Shown piece after piece: positions 51,545 through 59,889 of a DNA stretch of 64,000 nucleotides. The stretch is from positions 1 through 64,000 of the forward strand of contig NZ_NEUF01000101.1 of assembly GCF_002910915.1 (NCBI RefSeq). The letters run 5' to 3'. The first letter of the stretch is position 1; every line of letters starts with the position of its first letter. Position numbers and translations under genes: made by a program. Under the pieces are notes generated by a model. The model was not told the origin of the DNA. It saw only the letters and a program-made list of their open reading frames with translations, and did no database searches. Origin of the DNA: Streptomyces sp. SM10. GTDB lineage: Bacteria; Actinomycetota; Actinomycetes; Streptomycetales; Streptomycetaceae.

Positions 51545-52090
51545 ATGCCCCTGCCCTACCTGCTCCTCGACATCGACGGCGTCCTCATCCCCTTCCCGGC
51601 CGCCGACGGCAGCACCCCGCCCACCCACGTACGGCACACCGTCCTGCCCACCGGCCGGCACCCCGACGACCCCGTGCCCATCTGGCTCGACCCGAGCCAC
51701 GGCTGCATGCTCACCGACCTCCTGACCAGCGGACTCGTCACCCCCGTGTGGTGCACGAGCTGGCGCAGGGACGCCACCACGATCATCGGCCCTCTCCTGG
51801 GGCTGCCCGACTTCCCTTACCTCGACCTGCCTCGCCCCCAGATCACCACCAGCCACCCCGACGGCTACCTCTGGAAACGCGACCACGTCGACGTCTGGCT
51901 GGCAGACGCCCCCGCCGTTTGGATCGACGACGATTTCACCAGCCTCGACCACGACTGGACGGCGGAGCGTACTGCCAGCGGAACGCCGACACTGATCGTT
52001 CAGCCCGACCCACATCTCGGTCTGCAGCCCGAGCATCTGACCGAGGTGACGATGTGGCTCGCGCAGTTACCCACAGCCCGCGCCGTTTGA
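51545..52090 (+). CDS. HAD-domain protein
   Basis: A 181-aa HAD-like protein. Motif I L-L-L-D-I-D-G-V-L gives Asp9 and Asp11, motif II is C-T-S-W-R, and the distal acidic motif is V-W-I-D-D-D-F. It probably dephosphorylates a small molecule. ATG 51545 is preceded by GAGGAA; an ATG at 51533 overlaps that RBS. Third gene of the phosphotransferase-methyltransferase-HAD run, a pattern compatible with a small modification or detoxification pathway. Confidence 0.82.
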   Translation: MPLPYLLLDIDGVLIPFPAADGSTPPTHVRHTVLPTGRHPDDPVPIWLDPSHGCMLTDLLTSGLVTPVWCTSWRRDATTIIGPLLGLPDFPYLDLPRPQITTSHPDGYLWKRDHVDVWLADAPAVWIDDDFTSLDHDWTAERTASGTPTLIVQPDPHLGLQPEHLTEVTMWLAQLPTARAV

Positions 52091-52097
52091 CGCTCAT

Positions 52098-52129
52098 GCC
52101 CTCGCTGCCGCGAGCAGAGCAGCGAGGGC
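52098..52129. terminator. Bidirectional terminator
   Basis: GCCCTCGCTGC (52098-52108) pairs with 52119-52129, 10-nt loop, 7 bp after the HAD gene stop and facing the convergent DUF2716 gene. Confidence 0.7.
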
Positions 52130-52184
52130 GTCAGGATGCGCTGTGGGGTTGACTCCCTGGTTCCTGTGGAGTCGGGGGCCCAAC

Positions 52185-52703
52185 TCAGGCGGTGCCGACT
52201 GCCCTGCCGGACCTACGGATCGGCTGGCCGAGAAGCTTCTCCACCTCCGCGGATGCGGCGTCGAGGAATTCCTGACCGAACAGACAGAGGGACTGTTCCC
52301 AGGGGTGCCCAAAACTGCCCGTCCGGAAGTCTTCCGAGAGGTAGATGTAGTAGTCCCCATCGGGATACGGGCTCAAAGGCCAGGCCAGCTGCCCCGGGCC
52401 GCCGACGCCCAGCGGTGCGAAGCGATACGACGTGTGCTGCCAGTCGAGCGCGAGCAGTGTTCCGCTCCGACCCATGCAGGACTTCAGCCCCTGCTCGACC
52501 ACCTCGACCAAGCGGTCCAAACGCTCGTATTCAGGATCGTCGTCAAGCACGGCAAGGCTCCAGGTAACCGATGCGACGGGCTCCTTGATGGCCGGCCACT
52601 TGAATGAACTCGTACTCGGCCGGAACGTGAACTCGTCGTAGAAGCGGTCCCAAACGCGCCGGTACTCGGTCTCAAGTAGCTCGACCACGGGACTCTCCAT
52701 CAT
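52185..52703 (-). CDS. DUF2716 family protein
   Basis: A 172-aa protein with DUF2716 features: F-T-F-R-P-S near residues 25-31, W-x-L near 48, and the C-terminal P-D-G-D-Y-Y-I-Y-L-S-E-D-F then G-H-P-W-E-Q-S-L-C-L-F-G. Function unknown; members are common in actinobacteria and often near mobile DNA. Start codon ATG 52703 or 52700, weak RBS. Divergent from the hypothetical gene at 52870. Confidence 0.78.
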   Translation of the reverse strand: MMESPVVELLETEYRRVWDRFYDEFTFRPSTSSFKWPAIKEPVASVTWSLAVLDDDPEYERLDRLVEVVEQGLKSCMGRSGTLLALDWQHTSYRFAPLGVGGPGQLAWPLSPYPDGDYYIYLSEDFRTGSFGHPWEQSLCLFGQEFLDAASAEVEKLLGQPIRRSGRAVGTA

Positions 52704-52869
52704 GGCCCGACCCTATCGAGTCGCCCGTGTAAGGATCGGAGATAGGTCCTTACACGGAACTGCGCTCCCCTCCACTCGGACCATCAAGGTATTCCGTGAA
52801 AGGCGGGGGACGGCCTGATAGCCTGCGATCTTCGCCGGTCACCCGGACGGAGTCCCCCGGCAGGTCTTC

Positions 52870-53568
52870 ATGTCTTGCTCTGAGCAGCTCATGACAGCTC
52901 TCGATGCCCTGGACCACGCCTTCGCCTCAGAAGGTTCCTTCCTCGTCACAGGATGCACGTACTGCTACGGCGATCGCGACTTCGCCGAACTCTCCGGCCC
53001 GCTGCACCTCATAGGCGACAACCTGGGTTCCTCGGTTGCCGCAAAGACGCCTGATCATTGGGAAGACTTTCCTCGTCTCTATCGTCACCTCGTCCCGCGC
53101 ATCATTCGGCTACTCGTCACAGGCCGGCTCCACATCGACGAGGAGCTCATTGCCTCCCGCTTGATCCACGCGGGCTGGGCCACCTGGGACTTGCCCTTGG
53201 CCGAGGCCCTGCAGGACGTCTGGTCCGCTTGGTGGCAGAGCACGCTGCATACTCACCCCAGCCCCGTGCCCGTCAGGGATTCCCTCAGCGTCATCACCGT
53301 GGCCACCAACAGCCTGCGTCCTTGGCTGAACGTATGGACCGCGACCAATACCCCAGCCGCCGATGCGCACTTGGCAGACCTCGTTGACGACGTGATGTTC
53401 GAGTTCGAGATCACCGACTTGCGCATGGGCTTCTACGATGAGTACGACGCCACTGCCGAACTGCTGGGCTGGCTTCTCACCGACGTGCGCGATCGTGTCA
53501 TCGACACACGTCTCGACGCCCCCTTCCTCTATGAGCACCTTCAGGCAACCGCTCAGCGCTCAAGCTGA
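52870..53568 (+). CDS. Hypothetical protein
   Basis: A 232-aa mostly alpha-helical protein I do not recognise. The N terminus has V-T-G-C-T-Y-C-Y-G-D-R-D-F-A-E-L, with a C-x-x-C pair. Trp-rich helices (W-A-T-W-D-L-P-L-A-E-A-L-Q-D-V-W-S-A-W-W) and an acidic C-terminal half follow. Start ATG 52870, weak RBS. It ends before a bidirectional terminator facing the relaxase operon. Confidence 0.65.
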   Translation: MSCSEQLMTALDALDHAFASEGSFLVTGCTYCYGDRDFAELSGPLHLIGDNLGSSVAAKTPDHWEDFPRLYRHLVPRIIRLLVTGRLHIDEELIASRLIHAGWATWDLPLAEALQDVWSAWWQSTLHTHPSPVPVRDSLSVITVATNSLRPWLNVWTATNTPAADAHLADLVDDVMFEFEITDLRMGFYDEYDATAELLGWLLTDVRDRVIDTRLDAPFLYEHLQATAQRSS

Positions 53569-53627
53569 TCGCTGATCTGGTACGCCATCCGGAACTGAAC
53601 GGAAAGCCCCGTCCTTTCAGGGTTGGG

Positions 53628-53668
53628 CGTTCCCCGAGGGAACACTTCCGGTGTTCCCTCGGGGAACG
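53628..53668. terminator. Bidirectional terminator before the relaxase operon
   Basis: Perfect 18-bp stem (53628-53645 with 53651-53668), 5-nt loop, between convergent genes ending at 53568 and 53742. Confidence 0.9.
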
Positions 53669-53741
53669 TGTCGCACCGGGGGCTGCGCCGGCCTTTGCCC
53701 GCCGGTCCCTTCGTCGGGAATCTGGCTGGGAGAATCCGCGG

Positions 53742-55439
53742 TCAGCGGTGCCGACTGCGCTCCTCGGGCCTCGTGGTCACTGGCGTAGCCGGCGGGTGTG
53801 GCGTGGCGGACCTGACTGATGTGCCGTTGATGGCGCTTTGCCTGCGAGCGGCTTGCGTCCGCCGGTTCGGTTGTGCGGCGATGCGCCAGTTGAGGACCTC
53901 GGCGGGGCGCTCGGCGCTGTCGAGCTCTCGTTGGGCACTTACCTCGGTCAGGAGACGTCGAAGGTTGTGGCCTGCGGTTTCGGCTTGGGCGAGGGTTGTG
54001 GTCAGGGCGGTCCAAGTGGGGTCGGTGAGAATCCGGTCGGCGTGGTCGGGGAGGGCCGCGCGTACGTCCTGCTCGAAGCGGCTGGCGGTGGCGGCTCGTG
54101 GTGTGCGGTGGGCAAGCTCCGCCAAGGCCGGTGCGGCGGCCTGCTGGTAGCCCGCATGGAGGTGGAGGAAGGCTTCCTCGGCCGCAGCGGCCTGCTGTTC
54201 GTGGCCGCGCTGTTCGTGCCAGGTGGCGGCGGCGCGGGCCAGGTGCACGGTGGCGAAGAGCAGGGCGATGGCGAGTCCGCCGGGCTCGTTGGAGGCATAG
54301 GCGAGTTCCGTGGCGGCCTGGCGCAGGGCAGTGGCGGCCTGGTGGTCGGCGCGGGTGGCGGAGCGGCGGGCGCGGTTGAACGCCATCGCCGCCGCCCGTA
54401 GTTCCGCTCGGTGTGGGCCGCTCGTGGAGCTGGCGATGTTGTACAGGGCGTCGCCGAAGGCGGCGAGGTGGCCTTGGGCGGCGGCATCGTCATCGGAGTC
54501 GAGGACGGAGTGCGCCATCTGTATCGCGGTGATGGTGTGCTCCCACGGCTCGGCAGGGTCTGCCGCATACCGGGGGCGGTCGGTCATCTCCTGGTCGGGG
54601 AGGTGTTCGCGGAGGCGGTTGATGGAGAGGTCGGGTGCGAGCTTGGAGCCGCCGTACCAGACGGGTTCGCCGGCGCTGTTGGTGTCGCCGGGTGCAGCGA
54701 GGCTGTAGCCGATCACGTCGCCGGTCTCAGGACCGAGGCGTGTCTTGACCTTGATGCCGAGGGATTGCAGCACGGTGAAGTAGTCGGCCTCGTTGTGTAC
54801 GGCAGCGGCGACGGCGTACGCCCGCTCGCGCAGCCACTGCCGTGCCGTCACGGTCTGACCTTGGCGCTCGGCCTTGGCGCGCTCGGCGCCGGTGGGGGTG
54901 CGAGGCGCCGTGAGGTCACCGGACTTCAGGCGGCGCAGACCGAACTCGGTCTCGATCCTGCGGCACTCGGCCTGAGCCCGTCGGCCGTCCTGGTGAGTGC
55001 GTGGGCGGCGTCCGTCGGCGCGGACGGTGGTGGCCATGATGTGGATGTGGTCGTCGGCGTGGCGTACCGCGATCCATCGGCATGCCTTCTCGTCGCCGTT
55101 GGGGGCGATGCCCGTGGCGTGCACGACGCGGCGGGCGACCTCGGCCCACTCGGTGTCTGTGAGGTAGCGGTCGCCGGGGGCGGTGCGGACTGGGCAGTGC
55201 CAGACGTGCTGCGGTGGCTTCTTGCCGCCCAGCTCGCGGGTGCGGAGGTCGACGTGGTGGTCGAGTCGCCTGGCGAGCTGGGAGTAGGTGGCTGCCGGGT
55301 CGCGGCCGGGGTCCGGGGCGCCGGTCATGTCCCATGCAGCGACGATGTGGGGGTTGGTGTGCTCGTCGCGGCGCCCAGGGCCGAAGAGGTAGGCGATCAG
55401 TCCGCGGCTGTCGGAGCCGGTGGAGACGTCAGGAACCAT
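53742..55439 (-). CDS. Relaxase/mobilization nuclease
   Basis: A 565-aa MOB-type relaxase that would nick oriT and lead the transferred strand. The N-terminal ~180 residues are the catalytic domain, with the metal-binding triad in R-H-A-D-D-H-I-H-I (His127, His131, His133). A candidate nicking Tyr is in the N-terminal L-I-A-Y-L-F-G-P-G. The C-terminal ~350 residues are Ala-rich helices. ATG 55439 lies inside the mobC gene (11-bp overlap), so expression is coupled. Likely MOBP-like, but the class is not certain. Confidence 0.88.
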   Translation of the reverse strand: MVPDVSTGSDSRGLIAYLFGPGRRDEHTNPHIVAAWDMTGAPDPGRDPAATYSQLARRLDHHVDLRTRELGGKKPPQHVWHCPVRTAPGDRYLTDTEWAEVARRVVHATGIAPNGDEKACRWIAVRHADDHIHIMATTVRADGRRPRTHQDGRRAQAECRRIETEFGLRRLKSGDLTAPRTPTGAERAKAERQGQTVTARQWLRERAYAVAAAVHNEADYFTVLQSLGIKVKTRLGPETGDVIGYSLAAPGDTNSAGEPVWYGGSKLAPDLSINRLREHLPDQEMTDRPRYAADPAEPWEHTITAIQMAHSVLDSDDDAAAQGHLAAFGDALYNIASSTSGPHRAELRAAAMAFNRARRSATRADHQAATALRQAATELAYASNEPGGLAIALLFATVHLARAAATWHEQRGHEQQAAAAEEAFLHLHAGYQQAAAPALAELAHRTPRAATASRFEQDVRAALPDHADRILTDPTWTALTTTLAQAETAGHNLRRLLTEVSAQRELDSAERPAEVLNWRIAAQPNRRTQAARRQSAINGTSVRSATPHPPATPVTTRPEERSRHR

Positions 55440-56133
55440 GGGTCGTGCCGTTCGCGAGGAGCTGGTCGATGAGGTGGAAGCTGTTCTGTGCTGCTTGCTC
55501 GACGCGGTCGAGAACCGTCTCGGCGCGCTCGGGCACCGTTCCTCGGTTGATGGCTGCGGTGATCTGGTTGAGGTTGCCGCCGATGCGGTTCAGCGCGACG
55601 GTGTGCGCCTCGACGGCCTCGATCAGCGGGCGGAGAGGATCGTCCTCCGGGCTGCCGACCATCGCCGCCTTGCCCTGTGCAACAGCCAGGGCTGCGTCCC
55701 CGACGAATCCGGCGAACCTCTGACCGCGCTGGTGAGCGGCGGTGCTGATCACCTGGACTGCGGTGCGTGTGAAGCGGATGGTCTTCTCCTGGTCGCGCTT
55801 CTCCACGGTGCGCTTGCGGTTCATCTGCGCGGGCAGGGCGGGGGCGTCGAGATCCCGCCAGGAGGGCTGCTCGACGAGCGGTGGGGCATCGGCAGGCGTA
55901 CGAGGAGGAGCGGAGTCGGCTGCGGGCCGGAAGGAGTCCTCGGCCACCCCCTGCTCCGGCTCGGGCGCCCCCTGGCGCTCGGCCTTGCCCTCCGCCACCC
56001 CTGGGGCGGGGGCAAGCGCGGACGAAGCCTCGTTAGAGGCTCGTTCGCTCCAGCTTGCTGCTGGTCGTCGGGTGAGCCTGAACAGCTTCCTACGGCGGCG
56101 GGAGGTGGTGTCGTCAGTGTTTGATTCGGGCAT
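55429..56133 (-). CDS. mobC: MobC-like relaxosome accessory protein
   Basis: A 234-aa protein. The C-terminal half matches MobC: K-T-I-R-F-T (ribbon-helix-helix-like DNA-binding start) and the signature I-G-G-N-L-N-Q-I-T-A-A-I-N-R-G near residues 184-198. The first ~100 residues are disordered, basic then Pro/Ala/Glu-rich. MobC binds oriT and melts it for the relaxase. First gene of the mobC-relaxase operon, just downstream of the candidate oriT. Confidence 0.85.
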   Translation of the reverse strand: MPESNTDDTTSRRRRKLFRLTRRPAASWSERASNEASSALAPAPGVAEGKAERQGAPEPEQGVAEDSFRPAADSAPPRTPADAPPLVEQPSWRDLDAPALPAQMNRKRTVEKRDQEKTIRFTRTAVQVISTAAHQRGQRFAGFVGDAALAVAQGKAAMVGSPEDDPLRPLIEAVEAHTVALNRIGGNLNQITAAINRGTVPERAETVLDRVEQAAQNSFHLIDQLLANGTTHGS

Positions 56134-56171
56134 GGTGGTGCTCCGTCAGTCGTGGGGTGGGGCTTCGTCGC

Positions 56172-56295
56172 ATCCGTCGCATCCGTCGCGTGGCTGGTCA
56201 GCACAGGTACGGATACGGCCGCCGGTACGGACCGATCCGTAACGCCGAGGAGATCCGTCCCCGCGCTGACCTGCGCGGGGACGGATGCGACGGAT
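56172..56295. other. Candidate oriT: palindrome and repeated ATCCGT motifs
   Basis: A perfect 13-bp inverted repeat (ATCCGTCCCCGCG, 56253-56265, with 56274-56286; 8-nt loop) sits in a 124-bp stretch containing seven ATCCGT/ACGGAT hexamers (56172, 56181, 56209, 56235, 56253, 56281, 56290). The first two and last two are each 9 bp apart. It lies directly upstream of mobC, the usual oriT position. It could also be a replication iteron cluster for the DUF3631 protein. Confidence 0.6.
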
Positions 56296-56311
56296 TGATG
56301 CGGACCTGGTG

Positions 56312-57751
56312 TCAGCGAGTGGGCCTGGGGCCTGCGGGCCCACCCGGCGGGCCGGTGGGCAGCGTCCCGGACGGAGGGGCGGGTGGCCTGCCCGGGGTCG
56401 GACGTGCCGGAACCTCGGCAGTGGGTGCCGACGGGGCGGGGTCGGGGCAATAGCGGGCCCAGGCGTCCACGAACTGATTGCGGGCGTACGCCTTGGCCTG
56501 CCGGCCGTTCTCGAACCGGTAGTTGGCCGGGCTGATACCGAAGTCGCGCAGCAGGTTGGCCAGGTGGTAGGCGTTCATCCCCTTCGTGCCGTACTCCGCC
56601 CACGGGGCCTCGGCGTCCTGGATAAGGACCGCGAGCAGGTCTTGGCTGCGCAGTGCCTCCCTGCCGCCCTCCTGGTCGAAGACACGGCGGATGTCACGCA
56701 GCAGCCGCGTCTTCAGCGTCGTCTGCTCGTCCTGGACCACCTCGTTGCGCGTCATCGCCAGACAGGCCGCACGTGCCCGCGCGGGCCAGTGCCCGCCGGC
56801 GAGGTCGGCGACGATGACGAGCGGCTCCCAGGTGTCGGCGGCACGGTCCTCGACGGGCATCTTCGGCACCGCGCCCGCGACGGTGCCGCGCAGCGGGACC
56901 AGCCAGTCGGCCAGCCGGTCGCGCAGCGCGTGCAGTTCCGGTACGGAGTACCGCGAGCGGAACGGGGTGATCCGCTCGCCCGGCTTGCGCTTCTGCATGC
57001 GGATGACGATTGCGCGGTCCATGATCGTGTCCGGCAGGTCGCCGATGCCGGCCAGCGCCGCCATGGCGAAGGTGGGGAACGCGGTCGGCTTGTGCTCCGG
57101 CCCGGAGATCCGCCAGGCGGGCCGGTTGCGCTGGTGCCCGGCGTTCAGGAGGCCGCGCAGGTCCTCCTTGTCGCCCGCCTTGGGGCCGAAGATGGTGTCG
57201 GCCTCGTCCACCAGCAGCGTCGGCGGGTTCTTGCCGATGACGCGGAAGACGACTGCGGGGGAGGTGTTCACCGTCATCATCGGCTGGTGGACGGTCTCGT
57301 AGAGGACGTCCAGGAGACGGGACTTGCCGCACCCCTTGGTCGGCCCGACCACCGCCAGCCGTGGCGCGTGCTGGAGGCCCGGCTGGATGTGGGAGGCCGC
57401 GACCCAGAGCGTGACGGCGGTCAGGGCCTCGTCGCTCGGCAGCACCACGTACCGCCCGATCGCCGTGCGGAGATCGTCCAGCAGCGCGCTGCCTTCGCCT
57501 GCCGGCCCGCCGCTATCTTGGGACTCTGGTCCGCCTGGAGCAGGAACGCCTGCGCTGTCCGACGCTGTTGTCGGGGCACTAGTTTCGGCAGGTCGCGAAT
57601 CGCGTGAGCTCCGGCTCGGAGCATCGGCGGGCGGGCCTCCGATGGCGGGGCGTGCTTCTCGGTCACGGGGCAGCCCCTGGCCCGGGACCGCGATCGGTGG
57701 CCAGGCAACACCGGATGTGTTCGAGGTGGCGGGGGACGTAGGGTCTTCCAT
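56312..57751 (-). CDS. DUF3631-domain ATPase, putative replication helicase
   Basis: A 479-aa protein. The first ~85 residues are Pro/Ser-rich. Next is an ATPase core with Walker A G-P-T-K-G-C-G-K-S (136-144), Walker B L-L-V-D-E-A-D (179-185) and a sensor region around M-D-R-A-I-V-I-R-M-Q-K-R. DUF3631 (residues ~225-420) follows, then a Pro-rich tail. Such proteins are common in actinobacterial plasmids and integrative elements and are thought to unwind DNA during replication. ATG 57751 with GAGAGGAA upstream. Upstream of mobC with the oriT-like region between. Confidence 0.85.
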   Translation of the reverse strand: MEDPTSPATSNTSGVAWPPIAVPGQGLPRDREARPAIGGPPADAPSRSSRDSRPAETSAPTTASDSAGVPAPGGPESQDSGGPAGEGSALLDDLRTAIGRYVVLPSDEALTAVTLWVAASHIQPGLQHAPRLAVVGPTKGCGKSRLLDVLYETVHQPMMTVNTSPAVVFRVIGKNPPTLLVDEADTIFGPKAGDKEDLRGLLNAGHQRNRPAWRISGPEHKPTAFPTFAMAALAGIGDLPDTIMDRAIVIRMQKRKPGERITPFRSRYSVPELHALRDRLADWLVPLRGTVAGAVPKMPVEDRAADTWEPLVIVADLAGGHWPARARAACLAMTRNEVVQDEQTTLKTRLLRDIRRVFDQEGGREALRSQDLLAVLIQDAEAPWAEYGTKGMNAYHLANLLRDFGISPANYRFENGRQAKAYARNQFVDAWARYCPDPAPSAPTAEVPARPTPGRPPAPPSGTLPTGPPGGPAGPRPTR

Positions 57752-57894
57752 AGATGTTCCTCTCGGGTGGGGGCGAGACGGGCAAGGTCTCGCCCCCGAC
57801 CAGTTCGTTCAGGGATGGGCGAGGTGCAAGGGGATCTCCGGCCCTCGGCGTAGGCGCGCCGAGGGCCGTTCCTGTGTCCGGGCGGTCCGGCGGC

Positions 57895-58089
57895 TCATGA
57901 GACCAGGCCCCACTCGTCTCCGCCGTCGATCAACGCGCGCTCGTAGCGCAGCAGTTCGGCCTCGGGGTAGAGCACCCGCTTGCCGACCTTGATGCCGCAC
58001 GGCCCCTTCTTGAGCTGGCGCCAGTAGCGGACAGTGCTCTCGGCGGTGCGGTAGCGCTCGGCGACCTCGGCAGTGGTCAGGTATCGCAT
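57895..58089 (-). CDS. Excisionase-like small HTH protein
   Basis: A 64-aa MerR/excisionase-type HTH (L-T-T-A-E-V-A-E-R-Y-R-T-A-E-S-T-V-R-Y-W-R), followed by a wing (G-I-K-V-G-K-R-V-L-Y). Proteins of this kind direct the integrase toward excision and often repress its gene. ATG 58089. Divergent from the XRE gene across ~120 bp of lower-GC sequence that is likely the element's regulatory switch. Confidence 0.85.
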   Translation of the reverse strand: MRYLTTAEVAERYRTAESTVRYWRQLKKGPCGIKVGKRVLYPEAELLRYERALIDGGDEWGLVS

Positions 58090-58209
58090 GTGTTCCCATT
58101 CGGCTAGGCGACGATTCGATCTGCATAATCAGTACCTCATGATCGGCGGTTAGCCAAACCGGGAAGCCCATGTTTCAATTTGGATAGCGACGGTCGCGAT
58201 GGAGGTCCG

Positions 58210-58710
58210 ATGGCAAGCGAGAAGGCCGAGGGTGGCGAAGTGCCGCTGCTCTACAGCGAAGGCAACGTGGCGGGCCGCGTGGCCCTGGAGCGCGAGGTCA
58301 GAGGATGGAGCACGACTGAGCTGGCCGAGCGGGTGACCAGAGCGGGCGTGAAGATGAACCAGACGGCCGTGTGGCGCATCGAGAACGGCTCACCCCGTCG
58401 CCGGATCAACCTCGATGAGGCGCTCGCCTTCTCCCGCGTCTTCGAGCTCCCCCTCGAAGAGCTGATGTCGCCGCCCCTCGAAGGGCTCGACGTCGACAGC
58501 CGACGGCTCGTCCAGGAAGCCGTCGAAGCGTTCTACGAAACCCGTGACGCCCGCGACCGTCTGCACCGTGCCGTGGTCGCCGTCGCCGGCCACATCAAGG
58601 CCCACCCGGACAGCTCGCGGGCGATCCACGAGCAATGCCTCCGCCTCATGGGGGACGAGCGAGATGCCCGCGTCCTCAGCGGCGACATCGAGGACGGGGG
58701 CCACTACTGA
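58210..58710 (+). CDS. XRE-family regulator of the element
   Basis: A 166-aa protein with an HTH around residues 25-80 (V-R-G-W-S-T-T-E-L-A-E-R-V and N-Q-T-A-V-W-R-I-E-N-G) and a helical C-terminal half. ATG 58210 has GGAGG upstream; an earlier in-frame start at 58180 is less likely. It lies 24 bp before the integrase gene and likely controls it and the divergent xis gene. Confidence 0.85.
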   Translation: MASEKAEGGEVPLLYSEGNVAGRVALEREVRGWSTTELAERVTRAGVKMNQTAVWRIENGSPRRRINLDEALAFSRVFELPLEELMSPPLEGLDVDSRRLVQEAVEAFYETRDARDRLHRAVVAVAGHIKAHPDSSRAIHEQCLRLMGDERDARVLSGDIEDGGHY

Positions 58711-58734
58711 CAACCAGCACAGAGGAGAAGCCAC

Positions 58735-59889
58735 TTGGCGAACGTACAGAAGCGCCCCAACGGCAAATGGCGCGCCCGCTACCGTGATCTCGACGGCAAG
58801 GAGCACGCTCGCCACTTCGACCGGAAGCTCGACGCCCAGCGCTGGCTCGACGAGGTCACGACCAGCGTGGTCACTGGTCAGTACGTCGACCCGCGCGCCG
58901 GTCGCATCACCTTCGCGAAATACGCCGAGAGGTGGCAGGGCTCGCTCATCGCGAGCGAGGCGGGTGAGCGCATCACCGACAACGCGCTCCGGCTCCACCT
59001 CGTACCGGCGCTGGGTGCCCGCTCCCTGGCGGCGATACGCCGCAACGACATACAAGTGCTGTTCAAGCACCTGTCCGACCAGCTCGGTCCGGGCAGTGTC
59101 CGGAACGTCCACGACGTCCTGGTGCGCGTCATGACGGCGGCAGTGGATGACAAGGTCATCGCCTCCAGCCCGTGCCGCCGGATCACCCTTCCGGTCATTC
59201 CGGACGAGGAGGTCACCCCGCCCACCGTGGCTCAGGTTGAGGCGATGGCCCGTGTGATGCCGCCGTACATCCGGGCGGCCGTCGTCATGCTCGCCGGGTC
59301 AGGCTTGCGCATAGGTGAGTTGCTGGGCCTGAAGGTGTCGGACGTCGACTTCAAGGCCGGCAGCATTCGCGTGGAGCGGCAGCGGCTCCAGTCGGGGAAG
59401 ATCGGCCCGCCGAAGACCGCGAAGTCACGTCGGGCCGTTCCGGTCGGGGAGGTCGTCACCGACGCGCTCCTCGGACACCTCGCCGCGCGCCCCTCCACGG
59501 AGTGGCTGTTCACGATGGAGGAGGGGGAACCGCTCAACTACCGACGGTGGAAGACCGAGTGGAACTGCGCCCGCAAGGCGCTCCAGGCGGCGGAGAACGA
59601 GGCGGCCGGGCGTGAGGGCCGCAAGTCCGTCGAGCTGCCGCACATGGTGACCCACGACCTGCGGCACTTCTACGCTTCCGCGCTCATCGGCGGCGGGGCG
59701 AGCGTCAAGCAGGTCCAGCTGGTCCTCGGCCACGCGTCCGCCGTCATCACGCTGCGGATCTACGCGCACCTGTGGCCGGGCGAAGAAGACCGCACCCGGT
59801 CCGTGATGGACGCCGTTCTCGGCGGCCTGCGGACCGGGTGCGGACCGGTAGGCGACGTGACCAGCGAAACCGCAGGTCAGACGGCCTAA
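58735..59889 (+). CDS. Tyrosine recombinase (site-specific integrase)
   Basis: A 384-aa phage-type integrase. The N-terminal arm-binding domain (residues 1-~55, R-P-N-G-K-W-R-A-R-Y) precedes a core-binding SAM-like domain (~58-150) and the catalytic domain with Arg192, His307-x-x-Arg310, His333 and nucleophile Tyr343. Start is TTG 58735 with GAGGAGAAG 8 nt upstream. The last ~40 codons have a second role as DNA: they overlap the region similar to the sodN downstream sequence and encode the terminator-like hairpin at 59790-59843. The stop overlaps the attR core by 2 bp. Confidence 0.95.
   Translation: MANVQKRPNGKWRARYRDLDGKEHARHFDRKLDAQRWLDEVTTSVVTGQYVDPRAGRITFAKYAERWQGSLIASEAGERITDNALRLHLVPALGARSLAAIRRNDIQVLFKHLSDQLGPGSVRNVHDVLVRVMTAAVDDKVIASSPCRRITLPVIPDEEVTPPTVAQVEAMARVMPPYIRAAVVMLAGSGLRIGELLGLKVSDVDFKAGSIRVERQRLQSGKIGPPKTAKSRRAVPVGEVVTDALLGHLAARPSTEWLFTMEEGEPLNYRRWKTEWNCARKALQAAENEAAGREGRKSVELPHMVTHDLRHFYASALIGGGASVKQVQLVLGHASAVITLRIYAHLWPGEEDRTRSVMDAVLGGLRTGCGPVGDVTSETAGQTA
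59790..59843 (-). terminator. Terminator mimic for sodN inside the integrase gene
   Basis: Arms CCGCACCCGGTCCG (59790-59803) and 59830-59843 pair perfectly over 14 bp, with a partly paired inner segment. Placement (54 bp from the sodN stop) and arm sequence are identical to the chromosomal hairpin at 41942-41995, so it should end sodN transcription after integration. Confidence 0.8.

Noticed and set aside
54411..55472. 353-aa open frame antisense to the relaxase gene
   Set aside because: Composition is that of an antisense shadow (Gly/Val/Ala-rich, no domain); the minus-strand relaxase has real motifs and an overlapping operon partner.
53742..57751. Possible self-transmissible AICE with Tra and RepSA functions
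   Set aside because: No FtsK/SpoIIIE-like translocase or recognisable RepSA/Prim-Pol protein is encoded between attL and attR; only MobC, relaxase and a DUF3631 ATPase are seen.
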